A stretch of DNA of 64,000 bases, taken from the NCBI GenBank assembly GCA_028554645.1, contig JAQOOI010000061.1, positions 372,001 through 436,000 of the forward strand, written 5' to 3'. Under the pieces are notes generated by a model. That model had not been told where the DNA came from, ran no database searches, and was given only the letters and a program-made list of their open reading frames with translations. The position numbers and the translations under genes are program-made. Numbering within the stretch: the stretch's first letter is position 1; the number at the start of each line of letters is the position of its first letter. This document shows positions 11,538-22,819 of the stretch, piece after piece. The DNA comes from Omphalotus guepiniiformis. Taxonomy: Eukaryota > Basidiomycota > Agaricomycetes > Agaricales > Omphalotaceae.

Positions 11538-14387
11538 TTACTCGCTCTTCACCAAGCTTACATTCAAAGGAAGCTGTGGATGAGGATCGTCACCAATGAC
11601 AGGAGATATAACGATGTTCATTTGCCAGGCAAGTTTTGACTCTTTCTCCGAAGGTGTAAATTCCAAAGTCTGGAGAAGCGTGGACATTACGATTTCTGGA
11701 TGGGTTGGTTCGATTTCAGTTTGAAGTCGTCTCTAAGAGGAAAAGGGTTGTGGAGGGTAGGAAAACGCACTCATTTCCAATTGTGAGAACTTGAATCCGC
11801 TGAATGAAAATAGCAATGTTATAGTGAACTCGGTCGGGGTAAATCGAACTTTGAAGAGGGCTCACATGCAAGATCTACTTCCAGCAGCGAATGTCATCCT
11901 ACATTGTTTCCGAGGCGAGTAACGAGTAAGTACGCGCAAATCCTATAAAAAAGCTCTGACTCACAAATGAGAATAAACACCAGGTAGCTTCGCAGCCACC
12001 AAAGCCTCCGGTAACGGTTCAAGCCACCTTTCAGGTCTCCACTGCTCTGCATTCGGACCCCAAAGTTCTGGATTCATATTCGCTTGAGGATTCGAAATGA
12101 CCAACGAAGTACCAGCCGGAACCAGAATCTCATTGAGTTCGGTTCCGTCGACTCCGGTGATTGGTGTGGAGAGCGGTAGGACTGTGTCTGCACGAGCACT
12201 ATAATGCGGGTTGGGAGTTGGGGGTTGAGTGTTCACGTATATGGTTTGTTGTTGAGCACTCACACTCGATTCATCCTTGGTAAAGAGGGGTATCTTCTCG
12301 GAGGGCTTATGATGAGCAAAGTAATCACAAGAGAAGTAGAAGAATCGCTTACAGTCGTAATGTTTCTCGACAGACAGCATCGAGATAGGGCAATGCTATA
12401 AGCTCATCATGAGTTATAGGCTCACCGCCCCGGTTCTCCCGAGCATCTAAAATTTCTTTCCTCAACTTCTTTTGGACTTCTGGGTGTGTGGCGAGAAGAT
12501 GCAGCATACGAGCCATTGCACTCTGTTGTTGACTAGTTAGCAAGCACCACAGAAGGACAAGTGATATTTTAGTTACGTACGGAGGTGGTATCCATTGCTG
12601 CGAACACAAGAGTGCTGAGGGGAGAGTGTACTTAGTATATATGCTCACATGTCGTGTAACGTCGAAACACGTACGATATCTGCGTTGACCGACCAGTTTG
12701 CTTGAGATAATGCAAAAGAAACGAATGAGACCCGAAAGACCTACCTGACCAATGACTTCATATTCCTCAAGTTTCTCTGAAGCCGATGAATTCATATTTG
12801 CTCTCACTTACGCGCAAAACTCTCAACTCAGCATCATTCCAAGTCAAGAACGTGTAAAAGAACTTACTGAGAATACTCAACACATCCTTTCCCATCCCAA
12901 CTTGCTCAGCAGTAACCTCGTCACCCTTCTCCAAAGCCCGTTTCTTCTCTTCATAAATTTCAGTAGCCAACGACCACATATAATCAGTCATATCACGCAT
13001 ATGCTTGACCTCATGAGAGGGGGTGATGTTTGCTAGGAACCGGCCAAATGCGGGAGGGAAAAGTTTCCCGATGGCAGGTACGAGGTTGTTTCCGATGAAA
13101 GCTAGGCGTGTTGCGGTTGGGCTAGAAAGTGAATAAGGAGATGCTCGGAACATGAATGAGCGAGACGTACTTACAAGAGATCTTTGATGATCTTACTGTA
13201 TGGGTGGGCGGTGCTCTCGTCATCCTCTAAAGGATCGAAAGAGAATCCTAAACCCGATTGACCGATTAATTCAAGTGCAGTTCGACCCATCCAAGAAAGC
13301 ATGTCGATCTATATACGAACTCAGCGACAGGTGAATGTTTGAAAGCGGATAAACCTGCCTCCTGTACTGGCGAGCCTCGCTCAATCTTGTTCTTGAGCGT
13401 GTCATGTAGCTATCGAAACAGAATGGGCAAGGTCTAGCACCACGGCTTAAGTTACATGTGCACATACCCTGGTCACAACAGTATGGAAGACCGGCACTGT
13501 CATTGTCAATTTTCAAAAAAGGGACCTCGTTATGTTGCGGAATTTCAGGACGTACTCATATCTCGTAGATGTGCCACGGAGAAGACCGGCGTGAGCATCT
13601 TGCGTTGCTTCCGGTGCTGATCCCCTGCAAAAGCGATTCAATACAACTTGAGGAAATGTCTTTAACGGTACGGATGCAGTCCTACCCAAGGTACCGAGCA
13701 GTCCAAATCCGAACATCAACCTATTACCACTGTACACGGGAGAGACGCATGAGGTTGTTATCAACAATGAATTTTATGAAATCCCATACTCACTAAATGA
13801 AGCCATCTGTCTCCTCGAAAATGTGTTGATCCTAAAATGAATGAACATTTTCCGATTTCCGATTTCCGTCTTTTGTGAATTAATGTACTTACTTTCACGA
13901 AAACACTTTGCAGAGCCTTAGGATCATGAATGAAAAGAGCCTTGCTCTATAGCCATGCGCATGCGCCTCAAGTCAATACTCGACTCATATTATTCGAGCT
14001 GACATTGTTTCTTCTCACCCCAAAGAGACCCTGAAAAGTAGCGACTTGTCCGTCTATCCAGAAACATCATCAGTAAGTAAGACGAATTTTGCGTGTGATT
14101 CAAGAACGCACATTGTTTAGCTAGTCGGTCATGAAAACCCCATGCGTTGGGGCTCCAAATGTTGTTCATGTCGCCTCAAAGAAGAGAAAGATGTCAAAAA
14201 CTTGAAAAGTCATTCAATAAATGAGTTTCTAGAAGCAACGCTCACCGAACAACCACGAGTCTGCTTTCGGGCCAGGTACATTGTCCAACGGTGAACGGAA
14301 TAATTTGTTCCGCACAACGATATAGACGATGCCCGCGGCAAGAGCAGTGAAAGCGACTTGAAGATAATCAGAAAATGTTGTCATCAT
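11538..14387 (-). CDS. Cytochrome P450 monooxygenase (microsomal)
   Basis: The gene has many short exons. It starts at Met 14387 (MMTTFSDYLQ) with a membrane anchor (VAFTALAAGIVYIVV) and the PGP hinge (NVPGPKADSW), and ends in LPLNVSLVKSE with TAA at 11538. P450 hallmarks are spread over the exons: I-helix oxygen-binding motif AMDTTS near 12590, K-helix ETLRL near 12350, the PERF-like block WRPERWL near 12020, and the haem-binding loop FAAGSRSCIGF, with its Cys ligand, split by an intron near 11840. The order and length are those of a complete fungal class II enzyme using a separate NADPH reductase at the endoplasmic reticulum. The substrate is unknown. It is not next to other tailoring enzymes, so a biosynthetic cluster is not supported. 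Confidence 0.85.
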
Positions 14388-15646
14388 CACAGAGGAGAAC
14401 GAATAAAATGAAGGAGGCTACACGTTTGCGTGTGATATATATGTCGATATATGCGAAGTTGTGTTACAAACCCGCTTGCTAAAGAGGGCAAAGGCTCGTG
14501 CTAGTGCACTTCGAGAGTATTTAGTCAGTCGAGGACACATGAGAAAATGAATCATGCACACTTAGCACATAATTCATTCAAAGGCGAGGATTTATCAGGC
14601 AAGTCCTGGAAAGAGGTCGTCGTAACGTCAGCCTCTTGTAAAATCTGTGTCAAGTCTTCGGAAACACGGTCTCAAGAAACGTCAGCAAGATACCTCCATC
14701 AATCGTGTGTCAGAAGAAAAGGATAAGCTGAGTCGCCGGCAATTGAATGGTACACGTACGACCAGCTGCTGAGTGAGGGTCTCGATAGGCCATCGGTTCT
14801 GGGTGGATGGATGATAATCAGATATCTGTCAGATATTTTGCCTAGTTCGACTCCACTCGATGTCTGCGTTGAAGCGCGTTAGAGGCGGAAGCAAATCTTT
14901 CTGTTGATGTCGATGTCGACTCCTAACATGTCATGCACTGCAGTATTGCAGCGCGGTCCAGGCTCTGTTGAGGGAAAATAAATACACACCATGACGAAAG
15001 CCCCTTTTCATTGCGCATCCTCGATTCCGGCACGACAATATGTACAAACCTGAAGTCAAAGCGACAGATATTCAGAAAAGTATAAAGCCCTTTTTATGTA
15101 AAGACTTGGAAGGAAGATTTCTATCAACTTCAGAGGAAGCGGTGGCCCAGAGACTTCGAACGACCGTCGCCCACGAGTGTGCGGGGTAACTCCAGAGAGC
15201 TTGGCGGTTACCACTCACTATTGCTTGCTGCGCAATAAGCAAGTCTATTCAGCAAGATAGTAACTGAGCGCATGCTCGCAATACATATGACCAGCGAAAT
15301 CAGAACACAGCGCTAAGAGAATGAGAGTAAAATGTGGAGGAGAGTTGGCAGTCGTGGAATCTCCCTGTTCAGATCGGAGAACGAATTATTGGTTACCGGC
15401 GGCATGGCTATTAACTTACATAATACAGCAAAGCTCGGGGGCCGACCTCAATGTCCTTGGAATACTTCAACGTTGTCTTGATTCTGAGCTCCACGTCAGC
15501 CCTGGCTCTGCTTTCTCCTTCTTGCTTTACCAAATATTCTTCACTCTTCAAGAGAAAGAAATAGTTTCTTAAAGTTCGTTAGAAGATCTCATTCTCAGTG
15601 GCTTGTAACCATTGTTTCGGGTTAAAGTTGATGGTAGACCGAAGAC
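14388..15646. other. Divergent promoter region between P450 (-) and TPR/F-box gene (+)
   Basis: No gene seen. A short hairpin-capable sequence lies near 15220-15242 (TTGCTTGCTGCGCAATAAGC). The 83-codon plus frame at 15321-15572 has no domain and was not accepted. Confidence 0.45.
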
Positions 15647-18631
15647 ATGGATTCGGGTTTTCCGTCCAACTTTTGGCAGCAGCAAGTGCTGCCAGTGCCA
15701 CTGCGGAGTCGCACCAATACCGCAGGCCCATCTATTGCCACTGCCAGCAGGCTGCCCCGTTCGTCCACCTCGACAGTCATGTCAATGTCGCCCCCACCGG
15801 CACCACAGGACGAACTCACTAGTACCGTCTTTGACGCTATACAAAATTTACTTCCAACAAGGAAGGCTGGATTCCTCTTAGATACTGCTTTGGCGCTGAT
15901 CGAGGCTGGACAGTACGTTTTTCTGATCTTCATTTCTGCAATTCAACTGGTCGTTAACGGTGGAACTTCTTCTTTTCCCTTCTTCGTTGATAGGTATGGC
16001 CCACAAGTGGAGAATTACCTCGATGTGTATTTGCGCACACCGAATTTGACAAAGGAGGATATGGAGAGGGCACTTCTTGCTAGAGCGAATGCTAGGAAGG
16101 CTGGGGGAGAGAAATTGTTGGCTCAAGCACAACAGGGTGAGTGTTCCGTCTCAGGTCGATTTTCAAATTCAGCTCCCACTTCCATAAGAGTTCTACATGA
16201 TCTTCTTCCATACACCAGCCTCGTTTTCTCGTTCAGACGTTGATATGTTATATATCGACGACCGCTTCCCCATTCCTTTTTATCAGTCTCGTGCTCTCTT
16301 TGTTCAAACTTTTCTAACTCTCCTTAGATTATCAGACTGTCCTCAATCTTGACCCCTCAAATAGCGAGGTTCAACATCGCCTTCGACGAGATAAACTCGT
16401 GAGTCGTGCTGTACATTGAACACCTTTAATGGCCCTGACTACTTTCCTAGACCCCAAAATTCATCTCAACAACGCCCGCTTCCCAACGCGCACCCGCCGA
16501 AATATGGGAACGTATCGCATCGCATATACCACGATACCATCTTCGTAACTGGCTTTTCGTCTCACCATTCCACAGAGAAATTGCTGTACGAATCATTTTT
16601 CATACGCTTGACTTGTATTTCGGAGAGGACCAGGAGAATCTGAACAGAGGTTTGGATATCTTCGATCGAGCGAAGAATGATTCGGTTTTCGCGAAGAGGG
16701 TGAAGAGTTTGAGGTTACATTGGGCGTATGAGGAAGGGGATATGCTAGATCTGATGATGCGTGAGTGGGGTTCTTCCAGCCTTGCTTTCTGTCCGACATT
16801 TGCACTTTGTCTTTCATCATCCCTGTTTTTGGTAGCTAACGTGATCTCTACAGGAATCTTTCGCACTGCTCTACCTGAGTTCAAAGCTCTACAAGACTTT
16901 GAATGGATAGGATACCCAGAGATGCGCGCGGATATGGTTCAAGCGGTACTGAAGAGCCATCCACATCTACATGGATTAGGTTTAATGCACGTACTTCGCA
17001 ATTCCACCCTCCCGATCAACACTGACTATCTTTTTACTTTGATAGTGGATGGCACTTTGACGCCATAGGCATCTCCTCCTTTACTTCACTCCGTAAATTT
17101 ACTCTTCGCGCCGAAGATGACGACGGTTTCGCACCAATGTCCGAAATACCCCAACTACTCAACATCAACTTCCCAACCCTCAAACACCTCGTTCTTTCTG
17201 CGTACCTTGCTCGGCCACATTCGTGGGATATGGCATTCATGAGCAATACCATTGGCAGGTTGACCCAACTTGATTTAGTGGACACGAGGATTAGTCATTA
17301 CGTTTTAGGGAGGATATTGGGTGCTGCGGGCGAGTTGAGGGGTTTGACTTTACATGGAATGTTTGAAGAGCCGGATAAGGCGAGCGTATTGTTTGGGAGT
17401 GATCAAATTGTTTTTGGAGCTGATGGGGAGGAACGACATACGTTCCTGCCGCATCTAAACTCGTTCAGGTACGTCTTCTGTGTCACGATAACCTTTTCAC
17501 CAGATATTCATCATTTGTTGTCTGCTTTTGACAGATTCCTCATGGTGGGCGAGGACGAACCAACGTTATACTCGAGTGTGATTCACTTCCTTCAGAAGCG
17601 TCCAAAGCTTAGAAGGTTGGATCTGGGGAGTTGTCCTTGGGAACTGGTTCTTCGTTTGTTGAGGGATGAAGCTGATTTGGAGCTCGGTTTATCCACCATG
17701 GACGACAATGTCAATGCCGAGTCTCAAGTTCCGCCTCTGATCGGGACAATGAGCAGCACGACCTCGGACCTTGATACACCTGATCCGGGATCGTTGCCTG
17801 TCGCGAATACTAGTACTAGTACCAACACTAGTTTTGGTGCGAGTGCGAGCTTTAATTTCCGCTTGGGTCTGGGTCCGAGGCGGCGTGCTGGGAAGGAGAA
17901 AGCGGGGGAATATGTTGGGCTAAAAGGGTTGCGTGTGTTGGGCGTACGAATTGGGAATCTGACAGAGGTGAAAGTTCGCGAGCTGGTCAAATTGCTCCCG
18001 CGGGAGATGATTGCGATTGGATTAGGCGCTTCGGTGTGTGATCGTGCGATGGTATAGTCTTTCCTTCACGCTTGTCATACGAGAAACTAACATCTCTTTG
18101 TTCCTGCCTCTGTTCCTTCAGCACACCTACGCACCCTTTTTCGCACCATTCCATCAGCTATCTTTCCTACACCTCCAATCTTCCTCTTCCTATCGACCAA
18201 AACCGAACTTGATGTCAGAGAAAGATTTTCAGCTTCAGACGGAACTGTGGCATGCTAGCGCGCGGAGTGTAGCGTGTGTTTTACCAAGTTTAGATTTCAT
18301 CGGTTGGCATAGGGAGCATTATGTCGTCGTGAGGAGCACACCGGCAAGTGCGAACCCAAACCCAAACTCCACTCCAAACTTTGTCGGATGCAGCCCTCCC
18401 ATTAGTAGACCAACTTGCCTATCCGTTGTCAAGACCGCACCTCTGAATGTTGATTTGCTGGTGCCCATGTTCCCCGATGCAGAGTGTGTAGATCGACTTG
18501 TGGAACTCAAGGAGCTGCCTGCACGGCGGAGGCTGGATTGTGGGAAGGGTGTGGATCTCGGGACGGAGGATGCGGCGTGGCTGGAGAGGAAGGATGTACC
18601 AATGGATTACGAAGTTCCTGGCCTCGAATAA
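15647..18631 (+). CDS. TPR plus F-box protein with LRR-like C-terminal region
   Basis: Eight exons join in phase: 15647-15912, 15994-16136, 16328-16398, 16451-16760, 16854-16979, 17069-17468, 17535-18051 and 18122-18631. The N-terminus is Ser/Pro-rich. Next comes a helical stretch resembling a TPR unit (RKAGGEKLLAQAQQDYQTVL, LDPSNSEVQHRLRRDK), then an F-box (APAEIWERIASHIPRYHL...LFVSPFHREIA). A long region has spaced leucine motifs (LKHLVLSAYL, LTQLDLVDTRIS, LRRLDLGSCPW, LKGLRVLGVRIG) like degenerate leucine-rich repeats. The expected role is substrate receptor of an SCF (Skp1-cullin-F-box) ubiquitin ligase; the target is unknown. This gene is unrelated in detail to the F-box family at 35-64 kb. 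Confidence 0.75.
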
Positions 18632-18915
18632 GTTGGCTTCGGAGGTGGCAACTACCCTTTTTGTTTCGCATTTGATCCTGCATTTTGGTCAATGTGTGTA
18701 TAATTGTTCTATATTGTTTCACTTTCGCACAATTTTTCCCTTTCTTTCAGCATTTGCACTGTACTTGTACCATCAGCATAAGTATTTTGTGGTAAACAAT
18801 GTATTATTTGTGAACTGATGGTTACAAGAATGACTATGTTGTTGTAATGGTAATAACATTAACTTGAATATTCTATTACAAACCAGACACAAAATGTTTT
18901 GGAAAAATATGACCA

Positions 18916-19575
18916 TTAAGGAAAAATACCCAAGTATCCTAGTAGATATGCCTTCCGCACAGCCGCTGGAGCATTGAGTGGAGGTAAGGTTAAACCTGGA
19001 GCACCAGCAAGGGCATTGAGAGCAGCTAAGGAAGCTTGACCTTCAAGTATTTAGTCAGACATTGCAATTGTAAGAAGTGTATATATACCATTGAGGTTAC
19101 GTGCTTCCGCTGGTGTAATGGGTAGAGCACCACCACCGACAAATGGTGCTGGGTAACAAATGGGTGCATCGCTGGATGCATGTCCATTGATGGTGCGAAT
19201 AGAAATAAGCCGAAGCCTTGATGAGTTGAATCAGATACCGAAAAAAAATGTAAATCAGAAAAACACTGACTCATCTTGAACAGATATCATGTGACCCTGC
19301 AGCGTGTTCATATTAACCTGAAGTGCATTGACACTTGCGACCAGCTGCAGGATATTGGCATTCATTGCCAAGATAGCCGCCATTGGATTCTGAGTGGAAG
19401 AGTTTGTCATCATATAAGCAATGTCAAGGACTTGGAGATTTACCACGTTAGGAATGTTAGGTAACTCGGCAGCTAGCGTGTTAAGGGAATTTCCGATGTT
19501 TGCCCAATTAGGCTGTGGGGCACCGGCAGCAGCACCAGGGAGAGGAATGGGGATGATTGGAGGAGGAATGTTCAT
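18916..19575 (-). CDS. Small protein of unknown function (185 aa)
   Basis: Exons 19575-19271, 19216-19089 and 19040-18916 join in phase (2 then 1) and give 186 codons including TAA. The protein starts with a Pro-rich segment (MNIPPPIIPIPLPGAAAG). A helical stretch with regular hydrophobic residues follows (LVASVNALQVNMNTLQGHM) that could form a coiled coil, and a C-terminal block contains YPAPFVGGGALPITPAEAR and LAGAPGLTLPPLNAP. No signal peptide or membrane helix. It resembles in layout small agaricomycete proteins of unknown role, but I cannot name a family. A GA-rich stretch near 19618-19660 lies just upstream of the ATG. Confidence 0.65.
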
Positions 19576-19836
19576 GGTGGTGAGATGAATTGGACAGAGA
19601 AAACTAGATGCGAGTGTAGAGAGAGAGAGGAGGCAAAAGAGAGAGAAAGAGAAGATATTGAGGCTACGAGTGAAGAGAGTCTATATATACACGTCGTGTT
19701 TATGTGTGTATCTGTATTGTGAATAGCTCGTGATAATATCTATGATGTCAGTACATAGTAAGATCCCCCCCCTTGCTGTACTCACCAATCGTCATACCAT
19801 CCATCCCCTATACCTTCATATACCTAGCTTCGCTTG

Positions 19837-20689
19837 CATGTCGCAAATATGTCGCGTCGTTGAAGAGGCCAAGCACACTGCTCGCGAGAAGCGGACGAAT
19901 AGAACAAAGCCCCAGCTATGGCTTGTTCTCAAGCTCATGGTCTTTATTACTTCTGGGATCATGGTGTTCGCTGGGTATGTATATATTGGTCGATTCTGTG
20001 TTGATATAATACATGGAACAAGGTCAGGTGTGGGTCGGGGATCTGTACAATCACTCATACGTCGACCTGAATATGTTCTCTTTAGTTGGCCTACTGGCAG
20101 TATTCTGTGTACTTTATCTGTGGATGCTGTGGTCTTATTTCATGGTATTTTTAACGACTCCGTCTCTTGAATCTGCCTAACATATGCCTTAGATCGTCAT
20201 TACCCCTCCAGGTTTCGCTCGAGACGTACGTCGTCTTTCAATCGTTTGCGCATCCTATTAATTCATAATGCCTCTCAGTATATATCTCAAGAACATCCAC
20301 CAGAGCCTCTTCCACCTCCTTTCATCCCAATATCTTACCCAACCGACTTTGAGCGCGGGTCTGACACTAACGATAGGACCAGCATCGGCGGGCCCTCATA
20401 CGAAGCGCAATCCATTTCTCACTCAACAGAGCCCGACTATGACGCTGGAATAATGAATACCATTCCGATCCCGCTACCAACGACCACCGATATCTTACCG
20501 GATACAATCATTCCAGGAGGCTCGTTACCAACTCACCATACATCATCATCACGTCCAAGCGGAGAGGTCCTTAGTAAGACCAACCGGGCTCAGAGACAAC
20601 ATGAACGTGACTTGGTTGAACGCTTATTAGCGACGGGGGAGGCTGAGGGAGGAGGGGTATCAGGCGGCGGAGTAACGAAGTCCAAATAG
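19837..20689 (+). pseudogene. PFA3-like palmitoyltransferase, N-terminal part only; DHHC domain absent
   Basis: Exons from Met 19837 join through introns starting at GTGTGG (near 20031), GTATTT (near 20142) and GTACGT (near 20225). The product begins RVVEEAKHTAREKRTNRTKP and has the two N-terminal membrane helices of the PFA3/DHHC family (LVLKLMVFITSGIMVFAGYV and VGLLAVFCVLYLWMLWSYFM). The family-typical ITPPGFARD and GGPSYE blocks follow. The frame then stops at 20689 in a Gly-rich tail. The expected Cys-rich DHHC domain (HHCRACG...DHHCPW) and the last two helices are not found downstream in any frame up to 21.5 kb. The remnant therefore cannot be a working palmitoyltransferase. It could still be expressed as a small membrane protein. 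Confidence 0.6.
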
Positions 20690-21257
20690 AGACCGAGGAT
20701 GTTGATGAGGCGGAAGAGGAGACCAACAGGTCGAATGCAGCCTGTTCGGAGATGTTTAGGACGAGGGCTGGAACTGGGAATGAGGCGGTCTGAGGTTGGC
20801 CGTTCACGGTCAGGATCATACCCTGCTGCCGCTGCGTCGTTGAGAACTGAAGTAGAAGAAACGGAGACGGAACTCCAGTCTTCAGTTTTATTCTCATCTT
20901 CGTCCTTGTCTCCATCGTCCATGCTACCACGGTCGCTCTCGCTCTTGACCTCGTTTCCATTCCCAGTCCCAGTTTCCACGCCATCTGCATCCCTGGCTAG
21001 CCTCTCCGCCTCTCTTACTATGATCTTGCTGACCGAATACGTCGTGCAAAATTTCTCCACATTCACATTTTCCTCCTCCCCATTCCCCTTCGTCTTCTCC
21101 TCATCCCTCCAAACCTAACAAACTTCTCAGGCATCTTCTCCCAAAACGGCACCAACCAAAGTCTATTCCGTTTCTGTTGTACCGAACCAGACGACGTCGC
21201 AATCAGCACACTTACGCCTTCTTTTTTAGAAGAGCGTGTTGGCTGTCCCCTGGACAT
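20590..21257 (-). CDS. Possible acidic/Ser-rich protein, conflicting with the PFA3-like 3' end
   Basis: A minus-strand model starts at Met 21257 (MSRGQPTRSSKKEG), has a consensus GTAAGT donor and a TTGTTAG acceptor, and continues in the open frame that ends at 20590. The product is rich in Asp, Glu and Ser (DDGDKDEDENKTEDW). It overlaps about 100 bp of the PFA3-like coding end on the other strand, so at least one of the two models is wrong at its 3' end. No domain was recognised. Confidence 0.25.
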
Positions 21258-21318
21258 TTATCCGTGTGGAAAGGTGAAGGAGAGAAGGGTGTCGGTCATA
21301 GAAGCGGATTGTAGCAGC

Positions 21319-22497
21319 AGTATGAAACAACGTAATTTCTGCTGGAGCAGAATTACTAGGCCACGGCTTGCTAAATGCTGCCTCGACCTCTTCGACGTTG
21401 CATCGATGTGTTCAAATCACAGAGTTCTCTGTCGAAGCTAGTTACTCTGTCAACAGCCGCCTCTTTTGAGTATGTCGTGCGTTTTGGTCGACCCTTGTGC
21501 GTTCCCTATACTTGAGACAAATCTTACTTGGCTCAGTTGTTTATCACAGATTTTCAGCCTTGCACGAAGCTGGTTACAATGATGTTATTCAGTTAGCGAA
21601 GGCAAAACTCAATCCGACTCAGTCACGCAAGTTGGACGATCCTTATATGAGATTCACATGTGTCGCCACGCTCATTCAGATCGACCTGCGGAATAGACTT
21701 CACAACTCGAATACAGTTGAAGCCATCTTGGTTGAGCGGTATGCGTTCGCTGTTCCTGAACATCGTCTTTTCATGGAGACTTGTACGCCTTCGGAGCCAA
21801 CTCTTGCTGAGGCTGCTGCAATTCTGCTGCATGAAATCAGTGATATAGACACGACGGACATACAGGAGCCTGTCGGGAAGCGGATGGAAACCGATGAGGG
21901 TAGCGCGCCAGGCCCTTCGAATGCAGTTCTTGAGCAGAAGAATGTCAAGGCTTTACTGTCGCTTACTCGTTGACACTCTTCATTCCTCATATGCTGATGG
22001 TTGGATCACAACGCGTGATGCAGGTGAAACAGTTTGTCGCCTCCTTCTACCATCGCCCTTTGAAATATCTCGACTTTCTCCGGGGACTTGTCGCGGAAGA
22101 ATATCAATTCAAGAATCGTCAGCAGTCAGGACCTGTCGTTGTTACCCCCTACGAAAATCCGCACAATAAGCATCCTACAATGACTTTTGTTCACGAGCTC
22201 GGGAGCGACGAGTCAGGAGTTGTGGTTGACACTATTCTATGCCCTGAGGATGAGCGTTATCGAAGACATTACCAGATCACGATTAATGGGGCATCAAGTC
22301 AAGTATACGCGTGTCTTCCCCCTGACAGCCATACCTCGCTACAGCTTCGTTCCATTCTACAACAAAGTTCCTCTCACGAAAGTTTTCCACGGAACAATCT
22401 GGAGATATCCAATATGTATTTCTCGCTACAAAAGTCGACATTTATGGCTACGAATATTAGTGCGACGTCGAGGGTAGATGTCGAGGGATCATCCTGA
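21319..22497 (+). CDS. Hypothetical protein (5' end unresolved)
   Basis: Three in-phase exons are visible: one ending at 21469, then 21550-21943, then 22024-22497 (stop). Introns run GTATGT...ACAG and GTCAAG...GCAG. Without the second intron, two overlapping frames would appear. The protein has a helical block (ALHEAGYNDVIQLAKAKL), YMRFTCVATLIQIDLRNRL, and after the second intron KQFVASFYHRPLKYLDFLRG. No domain, signal or membrane helix was recognised. The start codon probably lies in a further upstream exon. A T-rich stretch near 22543 is a plausible 3' end region. Confidence 0.5.
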
Positions 22498-22819
22498 TAA
22501 GTGTTCAGCGACTAAGGCGAAGTCTTGATTGTGTACAACAGATGTTTTTTTTTTTTTTCATCCACAATGTATTCTATCCCATGATGTGTAATTATATATG
22601 TTGTGTCTAATTCTAGTATTCTTTTCCTGAAAAGTTAATTCCCTGACGCCAATCCAATACAAAACCCCCCATTCAAAAAATGAGATGTATTAAAAAATTT
22701 CTATTGAGTGACACTGTATGTCGCCTTCCTACATACAACTAAAAAAGTCCTTGAGAGGAAACTATAGACCCTTCTCATCCTCATCCTCTACCACAAAACA
22801 AAACACCACCGCTCAGAAA
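22498..22819. other. Convergent intergenic region
   Basis: 3' flanks of the hypothetical gene (+) and of GPHR (-). It contains a run of T at about 22545-22558 and AT-rich sequence; no gene seen. Confidence 0.5.
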
